64,000 nt of DNA from Dyadobacter sp. CY261 (GTDB lineage Bacteria; Bacteroidota; Bacteroidia; Cytophagales; Spirosomataceae): assembly GCF_021440085.1 (NCBI RefSeq), contig NZ_JAKCPW010000003.1, forward strand, positions 248,001 to 312,000, written 5' to 3'. Below, piece by piece: positions 43,979-52,133 of the stretch. Position numbers and translations under genes: made by a program. Numbering within the stretch: position 1 is the stretch's first letter; the number at the start of each line of letters is the position of its first letter. A model generated the notes under the pieces. The model searched no databases and had not been told where the DNA came from. It saw nothing but the letters and a program-made list of their open reading frames with translations.

Positions 43979-45448
43979 TTAGAGCTTAAAGCCCAGGGTC
44001 GCCCTGAGAATGTTGTTTTTCTGGTTGCTTTCTTTAAATAGTCGGCTCATCCCCCATTCATGTGAAAAATCCAAGGTCACAAACCCGAATTCAAGGCCGA
44101 ATCCCGCATTGAGTCCATAAGAAAAATCTTCAATATTGTCTTTATCAAAACGATCAGAACCATTCTGGTCTACATTAATGACATAGGTTCCTACCACTCC
44201 GCCTTTGATATTGAATCTGAAAAAACCTCCTTTCGCTCTTGTGAGATAAACACCGATCATCAGCGGTGCCTTCAAAGAATGGATCCGTGGCCCGGTAAGC
44301 AGTGGCGCCGTCGAAATGCTATCCTCGCTGGTAACGTTTAAGGAAGAGCTGAAATAGTGCACTCCCGGCTGGATGAAGAACTTTCGCATCCTGAACCTGA
44401 AATCAAGGCCTGCATTCCAACCTGCACGTCCTTCATATTGGTCATCCTGGAAGTCTGCATTAAAATTCGAAGCATGAATCCCCACCATAGGAATCACCCA
44501 CATTCCTGAATTTCTTTGGGGCTTCTCGCCAAACCGCTGCCTGAAATCAAGTCTGTCACTTTTGTCCGAAGGTTCGCTGCTTTCAGCTTCATTTCTGTTT
44601 GGAATGGCGGCGTAAGACGCTGCATCTGATGAGGCAGATTGTCCTTTTTTATGTCTTAGCCAAGCCTTATAGTCTTCGTAATCGGCTTGATCCTGATTTG
44701 TTACTTCCTCTTTGACAGGTTGAACTGCTCTGGATTGCTGCCCATTGTAGTCTGCCGGAACAATGATGTTGTTGATGATAATGGTAGGCTGACCCGGCTG
44801 CTGCGGATAATTCTTATAGGTAGCCTCTAACGCGCGCTGGGCGACTGCCGTTGCGCTGGCAGCATTTGCATCAGAGGTCACATCACGCTGCACAACATAG
44901 GGCGTGTTGGGATTCGGCGCGGTAGCAGAGGAGCCTTGCACAGCACTTCCGGTTTGAGAAGAACCAGCATTCGCAGCGACAGGCGCTTGCGGCGCCGGCG
45001 TAGACATTCCCGTATTCGATGCTAACTCCTGCTCCTTTTCCTGTATTTCTTTTTGAAGATTTAACACTTCTTCATTCAGCTTGTCAACGCTATCCGAAAC
45101 TTTCCGGGCATTTTTTGCATCACGCTGAGCATTCTTTGCAGCACTAGAAGCCTTTCTGCTCAGTTTTTTGTCTTGTGGGTTAGCGGCCAAGTCCCTGGCG
45201 GCGCTTGTATTGGCATCTGCCGAAGCCTGCGCTGTTGCCGCATTTTCCTGCATCTGGGCGCGCTGCTTATCCAGCTCCTGCTGCTTTTCAATGAGCTCGA
45301 TCTTCCTTTCGTTAATATCCTTGCTGATCTCTATCGCCTTCTTCTGACCATTTAAGGCCTGTAAGGAATCATTAGGAGCGACTTGTGAAAATGCCGGCGC
45401 CGAAAATAGCATTGCCGCCAACACGTGTGTTGCTAGTATTGTTTTCAT
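43979..45448 (-). CDS. Outer-membrane beta-barrel protein with periplasmic coiled coil
   Basis: 489 residues. The signal peptide is LATHVLAAMLFSAPAFSQ. A highly charged coiled coil runs to about residue 145 (ISKDINERKIELIEKQQELDK), then a low-complexity Ala/Pro/Ser linker (about 150-280), then a PorT/OmpA-like barrel of about 190 residues ending in TLGFKL. ATG 45448 (MKTIL) was chosen over 45496, which puts 16 extra residues before the signal helix. The coiled coil may span the periplasm. Function unknown. Confidence 0.8.
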   Translation of the reverse strand: MKTILATHVLAAMLFSAPAFSQVAPNDSLQALNGQKKAIEISKDINERKIELIEKQQELDKQRAQMQENAATAQASADANTSAARDLAANPQDKKLSRKASSAAKNAQRDAKNARKVSDSVDKLNEEVLNLQKEIQEKEQELASNTGMSTPAPQAPVAANAGSSQTGSAVQGSSATAPNPNTPYVVQRDVTSDANAASATAVAQRALEATYKNYPQQPGQPTIIINNIIVPADYNGQQSRAVQPVKEEVTNQDQADYEDYKAWLRHKKGQSASSDAASYAAIPNRNEAESSEPSDKSDRLDFRQRFGEKPQRNSGMWVIPMVGIHASNFNADFQDDQYEGRAGWNAGLDFRFRMRKFFIQPGVHYFSSSLNVTSEDSISTAPLLTGPRIHSLKAPLMIGVYLTRAKGGFFRFNIKGGVVGTYVINVDQNGSDRFDKDNIEDFSYGLNAGFGLEFGFVTLDFSHEWGMSRLFKESNQKNNILRATLGFKL

Positions 45449-45636
45449 TAGGATTTTGGTTAGTGATGAATACAACGAATGCAGCTTGCCCGTCAAAGTG
45501 TGGATTTGCCGGCAACGAAGCGCCTGGTTTCAGGAAGTTGCATGATTGTGGCTGGCCAGTGGGATAAATATTATGCCGCCGAAAAATTCATCAGAGCATC
45601 GCCAACTTACGACGATGTGTACAGAAGTGAACTCAG

Positions 45637-46311
45637 CTATTTTCCAATAGCTTTAAATAGTAAGTCTGTTAAAAATCTCGCAGTAAAATCCTTGTGTCCC
45701 AGTCCACCCACGTCGGTCAGCTTGGGAAGGTAGTTGCTGAAAAACTGCTGAAAATGGGACATTTCTATCAATGTGCTGCTTAATGACCTCGGATACAGAT
45801 AGTCCGGATTATATTCACTGACGACCTCGGCTATCTTCGCGCATAAATCCTTATACGCCTTGAAAACCTCCGATTTATTGATCTCCTTCACTTCCTTTAC
45901 CAGGTACACCTTACTGCTTTCGGAAATAATGATCTGGTTCAGGTAGCGCTTATTATAATCCATTGTCCCGCTGCTTTCGGGAAGCTCCTGGGTAAGCAGC
46001 TCTATAATGATCTGCAATTTCACCTGCGGGTCGGCCACATTCTGCAACCTGAACATGACCAGGAACTCCATATAGCTCCAATACCAGTTGAGAATGTAAA
46101 GCAGTAAGCGGTGCTTATTTTCGAAATAGCGGTAAATCGTAGCCTCCGTAGTGCTCACCTCGGTCGCCAGCTTCTTAAAGGTAAAATGCTCAAACCCCAA
46201 CTCATAAATCAGGTCTATCGCGCTCTTGATGAGCTGTTTGCCGAGCTCACTACTTTCCGGGTCTTTCAAAAAGACCTTTTCGTTGAGATGAAAACTTACC
46301 TGGAATTCCAT
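45637..46311 (-). CDS. TetR/AcrR family transcriptional regulator
   Basis: 224 residues. The N-terminal helix-turn-helix (about 20-65) reads FEHFTFKKLATEVSTTEATIYRYF, followed by ENKHRLLLYIL. The C-terminal domain is helical and not closely related to the first TetR protein in the window. It is encoded divergently from the type I secretion-like operon at 46460-50889, which it probably controls from the shared 148-bp gap. Confidence 0.9.
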   Translation of the reverse strand: MEFQVSFHLNEKVFLKDPESSELGKQLIKSAIDLIYELGFEHFTFKKLATEVSTTEATIYRYFENKHRLLLYILNWYWSYMEFLVMFRLQNVADPQVKLQIIIELLTQELPESSGTMDYNKRYLNQIIISESSKVYLVKEVKEINKSEVFKAYKDLCAKIAEVVSEYNPDYLYPRSLSSTLIEMSHFQQFFSNYLPKLTDVGGLGHKDFTARFLTDLLFKAIGK

Positions 46312-46428
46312 ACGGTGTCATTTACAAAACGAAAATAGTAAAATATCCAGCAGCAATAGTTATTGTATCAACAAAAAAATATTTACTTCTCCATATGATA
46401 GTATTACTATTGTTAATTGAAGTGTTGT

Positions 46429-46436
46429 TATATTTG
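46429..46436 (+). promoter_or_regulatory. Candidate -7 element of the ABC/HlyD/TolC operon
   Basis: TATATTTG matches TAnnTTTG and lies 24 bp before the ABC gene start. TTG at 46410-46412 is 16 bp upstream, slightly short for a -33 box. Small palindromes nearby (CAATA-GT-TATTG, and AGTATTACT at about 46400) could be TetR binding sites. Confidence 0.45.
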
Positions 46437-46459
46437 TGCGATTCGTAAATCATCGAGCT

Positions 46460-48145
46460 ATGGAAAAGGTAAACCCTTTCAAGAGATTATGGAACCTGAT
46501 TCTGCTGGACCGGTCCGACGTTGGAGCGATTTACTTTTATGCGATGCTGAGTGGCCTGGTCAACCTGAGTCTTCCCCTGGGTATTCAGGCAATTATCGGG
46601 TTTGTATTGGGCGCATCGATGGTAACGTCTATTTACGTGCTGATCATTCTGGTGGTGATCGGGGTTGCCGCGGTCGGTCTGATGCAGATCAATCAGATGA
46701 AGATCATTGAAAAAATCCAGCAGAAAATTTTCACCCGTTACGCATTTGAGTTCGCCGATAAAATCCCTCGGTTCGACCTGATGAAGACGGACGGGTTTTA
46801 CCTGCCCGAAAAAGTGAACCGCTTTTTTGATGTGCTCAATATACAGAAGGGGCTTTCCAAGCTGTTGCTGGACGTTCCTGTGGCCAGTATCCAGATCATT
46901 TTCGGTTTGTTTTTACTCGCAGTATACCATCCGTTCTTTATCGTGTTCGGGCTAACGCTGCTCTTCGTGCTCACGCTCATTTTCCGGCTAACCGGTACCG
47001 ACGGGCTAAAAACCAGCCTCCAAGAAAGTGTCAATAAATACAAGACCGTGGGCTGGCTGGAAGAAATGGCCAGGGTTATCAATCCCTTTAAGCTGGGTTA
47101 TGCCGCCCATTTAAACCTTACCAGGACCGATACCCATGTAAGCAAGTACCTGCAATCCCGTACGGACCATTTCTCGGTTCTGCTTTTTCAGTACAAAACA
47201 CTGGTCATTACCAAAGTGGCGATTACCCTGGCGATGCTGGCGGGCGGCTCCTATCTTCTGCTCGAACAGCAACTCAATGTCGGCGAATTCATCGCCGCCG
47301 AGATCGTGGTACTGACCGTGACCAATGCCGTTGAAAAACTAATCGTCAATCTGGATAGTGTGTACGATGTAGCTACCGGTCTTGAAAAACTGGCGACTGT
47401 AACCGAAAATCTTTCCGAAAAGGAAGGTAATGTTGCCCTGGATACAGTCCAAAAAGGTGTGGGCATCGACCTGATTGATTTTTCCTTTTCATTCCATCAC
47501 GGCAAAAGCATTTTCAGCAATGTGAACATCCACATTCCGTCGGGGAGTTTGGTAGGTGTTTCTACATCCGGCATGTCAGGTAAATCCACTTTCCTGAAAA
47601 TCCTGGGCGGCCACTTCCAGCAGTTCTCTGGATCATTGCTTTTCAACAAAGTCCCGCTGAGCAATTATCAGCTGCCATCGCTCCGGAAAAGAATCGGTAT
47701 GTACCTGAATCAGAAAGATATATTTATCGGCTCGGTCTGGGAGAACATCATTGTAGGCCGAAACCATATCACCGCCGAGCAGATCATCCTCCTCGCCGAG
47801 AAGACCGGGCTTGCCGGGTTCCTGGATCTGTTGCCCGAAGGATTTGAGACCCAGGTCGACCCCAACGGCAAAAACCTTCCCAGCCAGTACATCAAGCGCA
47901 TTTCCCTGCTCAGGGCATTGCTCGACCATCCCACCCTTTTGCTGCTGGAAAATCCCTGGGAGGGCATGACGGGGCCTGAAAGGGAGAAAATGATGGAATA
48001 TTTGTCGGGAAAACCTGACCAGGCTACGGTAATCATCGCCAGCAACGACCCTGAATTTTTAAACCGGTGCGATTACCATATCGTACTAAGTAATGCAACA
48101 GCAACCATCACCCGAAACATAGCAAATGGATCAGGTCAACTATAA
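46460..48145 (+). CDS. ABC exporter of type I secretion class with degenerate ATPase domain
   Basis: 561 residues: six-helix membrane domain (about 20-310) and C-terminal ABC domain (about 340-560). ATPase motifs are altered throughout. Walker A reads STSGMSGKST, with the leading Gly replaced by Thr. The LSGGQ signature is LPSQY, and Walker B plus the catalytic Glu read LLLLENPW in place of LLLLDEPT. The H-loop is ASNDPEF. The Q-loop (LNQKD) is kept. There is no N-terminal peptidase domain. HlyD and TolC genes follow directly. ATG 46460 was used instead of 46436. Confidence 0.85.
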   Translation: MEKVNPFKRLWNLILLDRSDVGAIYFYAMLSGLVNLSLPLGIQAIIGFVLGASMVTSIYVLIILVVIGVAAVGLMQINQMKIIEKIQQKIFTRYAFEFADKIPRFDLMKTDGFYLPEKVNRFFDVLNIQKGLSKLLLDVPVASIQIIFGLFLLAVYHPFFIVFGLTLLFVLTLIFRLTGTDGLKTSLQESVNKYKTVGWLEEMARVINPFKLGYAAHLNLTRTDTHVSKYLQSRTDHFSVLLFQYKTLVITKVAITLAMLAGGSYLLLEQQLNVGEFIAAEIVVLTVTNAVEKLIVNLDSVYDVATGLEKLATVTENLSEKEGNVALDTVQKGVGIDLIDFSFSFHHGKSIFSNVNIHIPSGSLVGVSTSGMSGKSTFLKILGGHFQQFSGSLLFNKVPLSNYQLPSLRKRIGMYLNQKDIFIGSVWENIIVGRNHITAEQIILLAEKTGLAGFLDLLPEGFETQVDPNGKNLPSQYIKRISLLRALLDHPTLLLLENPWEGMTGPEREKMMEYLSGKPDQATVIIASNDPEFLNRCDYHIVLSNATATITRNIANGSGQL

Positions 48146-49460
48146 AATACCGCTCAAATCCCTGGATGCTATTTACCTGCAAGATCAGGAAAGTAAGGTC
48201 AGGTATTGGTTTTACGGCATCATGCTCCTGCTCGGCCTCGCGCTTTTCCTGCCGTGGACGCAGAACATCAAAGCCCGGGGCGATATCACTTCGCTTTACC
48301 AGGAGCAGCGCCCCCAGAACATCAACTCCCCCATTCCCGGCAAAATCGTCAAATGGGCAGTTAAAGAAGGAGATTTTGTAAAAAAGGGCGATACGATCAT
48401 GCAGATATCGGAGATCAAGGAGGATTACCTGGATCCTGATCTGGTCAATCGTACTCAGCAGCAGGTAGAAGCGAAAAAAGGCTCCATTAAATTTTATAAG
48501 GGAAAAGCCGCCACTTCGGTTTCGCAAATCGAGGCGTTGCAGGCTGCCAGAACTTTCAAAATCAAGCAACTTGAAAACAAACTCGGGCAGCTCAACAACA
48601 AGCTGAACGGCGAGCAGGCAGAGCTGGAAGCGGTCACCAATGAATTTAACCTGACGAAAGACCAATTCGAGCGCCAGCAGAAAATGTTCGAGCAGGGACT
48701 TGTTTCCCAAACCCAGCTTCAGCAGCGCAATACCACCTTTCAGAATGCCCTTGCCAAGAAAATAGCCGCTGAAAACAAGATCGCCCAGACAAAACAGGAA
48801 ATGCTCATTGTGGAGATCGAACAAAATGGCGTGGCGCAGGAGTATGCAGAAAAGATCAGCAAAGCAGAAGGCGACCGGCTGCAAAGCCTGAGCAATATAG
48901 CCTCCGGGCAAGGGGAAATGGCGAAGCTTGAAAACCAGGTGGCCAACTACACGATCCGGAATGGCATGTACGTGATCCTGGCGCCACAGGATGGCCAGAT
49001 TGTCCAGGCTAACAAAGCCGGGATCGGCGAGATACTTAAAGATGGGGAACGGATCACGGTGATCGTTCCGACCCGTGTGAATTATGCGGTCGAAATGTAT
49101 GTGAGGCCCGTAGACCTGCCGCTGATCAGCATCGGGCAGAAAGTCCGGTTCATGTTTGACGGTTTTCCGGCCATCATATTCAGTGGCTGGCCCGAGAACA
49201 GTTACGGGACCTTTGGCGGGAAGGTAGTTGCATTCGAACACACGATCAGCACAAACGGGATGTTCCGTGTGCTTGTGGCCGAAGATGCCGCCGACCGGCC
49301 ATGGCCTAAGCAATTGAAGCTGGGAACGGGAGCGCAGGGGATTGCATTGCTCAAAGACGTGCCGTTATGGTATGAGCTCTGGCGAAATATCAACGGGTTT
49401 CCACCGGACTACTACACCTTGAAAGATCCGGCATTGAAAGGTCAGGGAAAAGAAAAATAA
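48126..49460 (+). CDS. HlyD-family secretion adaptor
   Basis: 444 residues. One membrane helix (YGIMLLLGLALFLPW, about 30-46) is followed by a lipoyl half (INSPIPGKIVKWAVKEGDFV), a long coiled coil (about 110-270), a second half with APQDGQIVQANKAGIGEI, and a C-terminal domain of about 140 residues typical of type I secretion adaptors. It overlaps the ABC gene by 20 bp. The TolC gene follows 13 bp later. Confidence 0.92.
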   Translation: MDQVNYKIPLKSLDAIYLQDQESKVRYWFYGIMLLLGLALFLPWTQNIKARGDITSLYQEQRPQNINSPIPGKIVKWAVKEGDFVKKGDTIMQISEIKEDYLDPDLVNRTQQQVEAKKGSIKFYKGKAATSVSQIEALQAARTFKIKQLENKLGQLNNKLNGEQAELEAVTNEFNLTKDQFERQQKMFEQGLVSQTQLQQRNTTFQNALAKKIAAENKIAQTKQEMLIVEIEQNGVAQEYAEKISKAEGDRLQSLSNIASGQGEMAKLENQVANYTIRNGMYVILAPQDGQIVQANKAGIGEILKDGERITVIVPTRVNYAVEMYVRPVDLPLISIGQKVRFMFDGFPAIIFSGWPENSYGTFGGKVVAFEHTISTNGMFRVLVAEDAADRPWPKQLKLGTGAQGIALLKDVPLWYELWRNINGFPPDYYTLKDPALKGQGKEK

Positions 49461-49473
49461 AATAGGCTTGTGC

Positions 49474-50889
49474 ATGAAAAGCTTGGCAATACAGTGGGGC
49501 CTCCTGATCGGGCTGGTGGTTTTTAATGTGGCAGAAGCGCAGGATTCTACCAGGACGCTCAGCGCGGCGCAGGTAATGGAGCTGGTCCGAAAATTCCACC
49601 CCGTCGCCAAACAGGCCAGTATCCTTATCGACAAAGCCCAGGCCGACCTGCTGATTGCCCGTGGCGGGTTCGACCCTGTTCTGGGTGCATATATCTCGCG
49701 TAAGCGTTTTGACGGCACCAACTACTATAACAGAACTTCGCCGGAAATTGTGATCCCCACCTGGTACGGGATCGAAGTACATACCGGCGTGGACAACTAC
49801 ACCGGAGAGCGCCTCGACCCGACGATGACCAAAGGACAATCGGCTTTTCTGGGTGTGAGCATCCCGCTCGCGCGGGACCTGCTGATGGACAAGCGGCGCG
49901 CCTTCTTAAAACAGGCCCGGATTTTCAGGTCGTTGGCCGACACCGAGCAAAGACTGGTCCTGAATGACTTGCTGATGGACGCCATGGATGCGTATTGGCA
50001 ATGGGTAAGCTATTATAATCAGTATCTGGTAGTACAGGCCAATGTGGCCGTCAACACACAGCGGCTGGATTTTGTCCGCAAGTCACTGCTGAATGGCGAG
50101 CGCGCGGCCATTGATACCATTGAAACACTGGCCCAGTTGCAGAGCTTTCAGTACCAACAGAACCAATACCAGCTGGAATTTCGCAATGCGGGCCTCCGGC
50201 TTTCGGCATTTTTGTGGAACGAAATGGGTGAACCTTACACGTTGCCTGAAACCGTGACTCCTCCGGCCGACTGGGATGATGCCCAGCATTTCAAAGACTT
50301 CGACCTGGATCTGACCAGTTTGCTTTCAGCTGCCACGCAGACGCATCCTCAACTGCGGAGCTACGATTTTAAACTTCGTGCGCTGGATATTGATAAAAAA
50401 CTCAAATTTCAGGAGCTTTTGCCCAAAGCGGACTTCCGCTACAACCATTTGAGCAAGGGGTATAATGCATTAGCCAGCGCCGGAGAAGCGGCGATCTTCG
50501 ACAATAACTACCAATATGGCTTCAAGTTCGAAATACCACTACGGCTTTCGGCTGGCCGCGGTGCATATAAAAAGGCACAACTCAAAATCCAGGAAACACG
50601 ACTGGGACAAATGCAGAAGCAACTGGAACTGGAAATCAAAGTCAGACAGTACTATAATGAGTTCAATATTCTCAAAGAGCAGATTAAACTGCAAAACCTG
50701 AACTATGCCAATTATCAGCAACTGGTTAAAGCTGAGGAGATAAGGTTCTCCAATGGAGAAAGCTCGCTCTTCCTGATCAATAGCCGCGAAAACAAGGCGC
50801 TGGACGCCAGGCAGGAGCTGATTGAACTCAAAACAAAATACTACAAAACCGCCTATGCCCTGCAGTGGAGCGCAGGCTTGCTGGATTAA
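49474..50889 (+). CDS. TolC-family outer-membrane protein
   Basis: 471 residues with signal peptide (IQWGLLIGLVVFNVAEAQ). Two OEP helical repeats are visible, with VMELVRKFHPVAKQASI at the start and the second repeat about 280-450. ATG 49474 is taken; an in-frame TTG at 49468 is two codons upstream. It completes the secretion set begun at 46460. No obvious secreted substrate (RTX repeats) is encoded in the window. Confidence 0.92.
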   Translation: MKSLAIQWGLLIGLVVFNVAEAQDSTRTLSAAQVMELVRKFHPVAKQASILIDKAQADLLIARGGFDPVLGAYISRKRFDGTNYYNRTSPEIVIPTWYGIEVHTGVDNYTGERLDPTMTKGQSAFLGVSIPLARDLLMDKRRAFLKQARIFRSLADTEQRLVLNDLLMDAMDAYWQWVSYYNQYLVVQANVAVNTQRLDFVRKSLLNGERAAIDTIETLAQLQSFQYQQNQYQLEFRNAGLRLSAFLWNEMGEPYTLPETVTPPADWDDAQHFKDFDLDLTSLLSAATQTHPQLRSYDFKLRALDIDKKLKFQELLPKADFRYNHLSKGYNALASAGEAAIFDNNYQYGFKFEIPLRLSAGRGAYKKAQLKIQETRLGQMQKQLELEIKVRQYYNEFNILKEQIKLQNLNYANYQQLVKAEEIRFSNGESSLFLINSRENKALDARQELIELKTKYYKTAYALQWSAGLLD

Positions 50890-50928
50890 GAATAGCCGGA
50901 ATGTTTGAGCCAGAGCAGTTGAACTGCA

Positions 50929-51045
50929 TCAAAACGTGTTCAGGTTAGTTACAGTAGGTGTGATCTGTCGCGGGGTACTGGCTTTGAGCACTTCGGCCAT
51001 CGTCTGACGCAGCCGGTCGTGGGTAAATGCCTGAACGCAGATCAG
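50929..51045 (-). pseudogene. Possible gene remnant in the gap after the TolC gene
   Basis: The minus strand from 51045 to the stop at 50929-50931 reads a protein-like stretch ending in STPRQITPTVTNLNTF, with no start codon and a stop just before it. It could be the C-terminal scrap of a decayed gene. No family was recognised. The rest of the 221-bp gap (50890-51110) shows nothing else. Confidence 0.2.
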
Positions 51046-51110
51046 TCAGAAGCTGGAATGAAAAGGGATTACTAAAAAACGGATTTTGTTCTTGTCTTGA
51101 AAGACGTGCT

Positions 51111-51521
51111 TTATGTCACTAATGGCTTGAATATCTCCCAGTGATGACCAAACGGGTCTGAGAGGTGACCCAGCCTATACCCATAATCCTGATCGGCCAC
51201 TTCATAGATAATTGATGCCCCGGCTTTTACTGCAAGTTCAAAAACCTGGTCAGGATCTTCGACCTGCAAGCCGATTCTCACGGGTGTACCATTTAGCTTT
51301 TCTGGGCTAAAATTGCCATGCTCTTCCGACCGATCTGCAACCACAAACCTGGCGCCCATTATCTCCATCTCCGCGACCACGGATCCATCGGGTCCTGAAT
51401 TGGACATGAGGACATTGGCACCGAATGCCTTCTGATAAAATGCAATCGCTTCTATACCGTTTCTCACAGTGAGCGTGGGAACAATGATTGCCTTTGCGTA
51501 TCCATTTTGATCTGTCTTCAT
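51111..51521 (-). CDS. VOC (glyoxalase/bleomycin-resistance) superfamily protein
   Basis: 136 residues. Paired beta-alpha-beta-beta-beta modules are visible, starting IIVPTLTVRNGIEAIAFYQKAFGA and ending HLSDPFGHHWEIFKP. It resembles the PhnB/YdfO-like branch (AEMEIMGARFVVAD). The enzyme or binding function cannot be read from sequence. It is a single gene. Confidence 0.88.
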   Translation of the reverse strand: MKTDQNGYAKAIIVPTLTVRNGIEAIAFYQKAFGANVLMSNSGPDGSVVAEMEIMGARFVVADRSEEHGNFSPEKLNGTPVRIGLQVEDPDQVFELAVKAGASIIYEVADQDYGYRLGHLSDPFGHHWEIFKPLVT

Positions 51522-51868
51522 GATTGCCGTTTTGACGAAAGTAATACAGTTTCAGCGCCGCGGTCACGATCGTTGCTACGCTGATGTGCTACGAAGGCAC
51601 CGTTGAATCTAAAAGTAGTAAACAAACTACTCCTACTAGACAGTGAACAGTGTCATCACGTATAAGGACATTTGGGCCGACGGTGAAAAAATGTATGATA
51701 ATTGGGTTGCCGGCAGTCCAAGGAACGGTACGCTTACTGTATTTATGCACCCAAAGGAGAGATCAGAGAGAGGTAGTTCTGGCAACCAGGAAAATGCATC
51801 TCCAGCCTCTCACGGATATACACTTGCATTCGAAATCAGCGTCATAGCAGGCGCGTACCCGGCATGGT

Positions 51869-51963
51869 TTAACCGAACCTATTTGGGAGAGTTTGAAGAA
51901 ATCGTACTACTGGGCGTCGCTGTACAAACCGATCGGTCATTCTCTGTCATTGTTCAAATCTGA
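51869..51963 (+). pseudogene. PadR regulator N-terminal remnant
   Basis: In frame, the residues TYLGEFEEIVLLGVAV are the characteristic N-terminus of PadR-family regulators (LGEFEELVLLTV). A further few residues (SFSVIVQI) roughly fit the next helix, then TGA 51961-51963 ends it. The winged helix and C-terminal domain are missing. The longer frame upstream (from GTG 51643) is not PadR-like. It lies 166 bp before the giant permease gene. Confidence 0.6.
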
Positions 51964-52076
51964 ACAATTGGAAACCCCTCCTTTCTATTTAAAGTAATGT
52001 AAACCAGATAATTACAAATGCAATTTCATTAGGCATAGTATTTTATCGACATTATCGGAACAAATCGAAAATACTT

Positions 52077-52133
52077 ATGAAGCGAACGTCTCCGGGAGGG
52101 TTTGAAGAGATTCTTTTGCTGAAAGGCAGATGA
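52077..52133 (+). pseudogene. 18-codon PadR stub overlapping the permease start
   Basis: ATG 52077 opens an 18-residue frame, MKRTSPGGFEEILLLKGR, similar to the first residues of PadR proteins (MKrtyLGEFEEivLL). Its TGA (52131-52133) overlaps the permease ATG (52130) as ATGA, the coupling normally seen between padR and the permease gene. It looks like a padR gene with its middle deleted. The short frame could now work as a translational leader for the permease. Confidence 0.6.

Noticed and set aside
48108..49313. 401-residue minus-strand open frame opposite the HlyD gene
   Set aside because: It is antisense to a clear HlyD family gene, has no recognisable domain, and its amino acid composition looks like a shadow of a GC-biased third position.
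51643..51868. Start of a 106-residue frame (GTG 51643) that runs into the PadR-like residues
   Set aside because: Only the final part from about 51869 resembles PadR. The N-terminal part shows no domain and uses a weak GTG start, so it was treated as non-coding upstream sequence.
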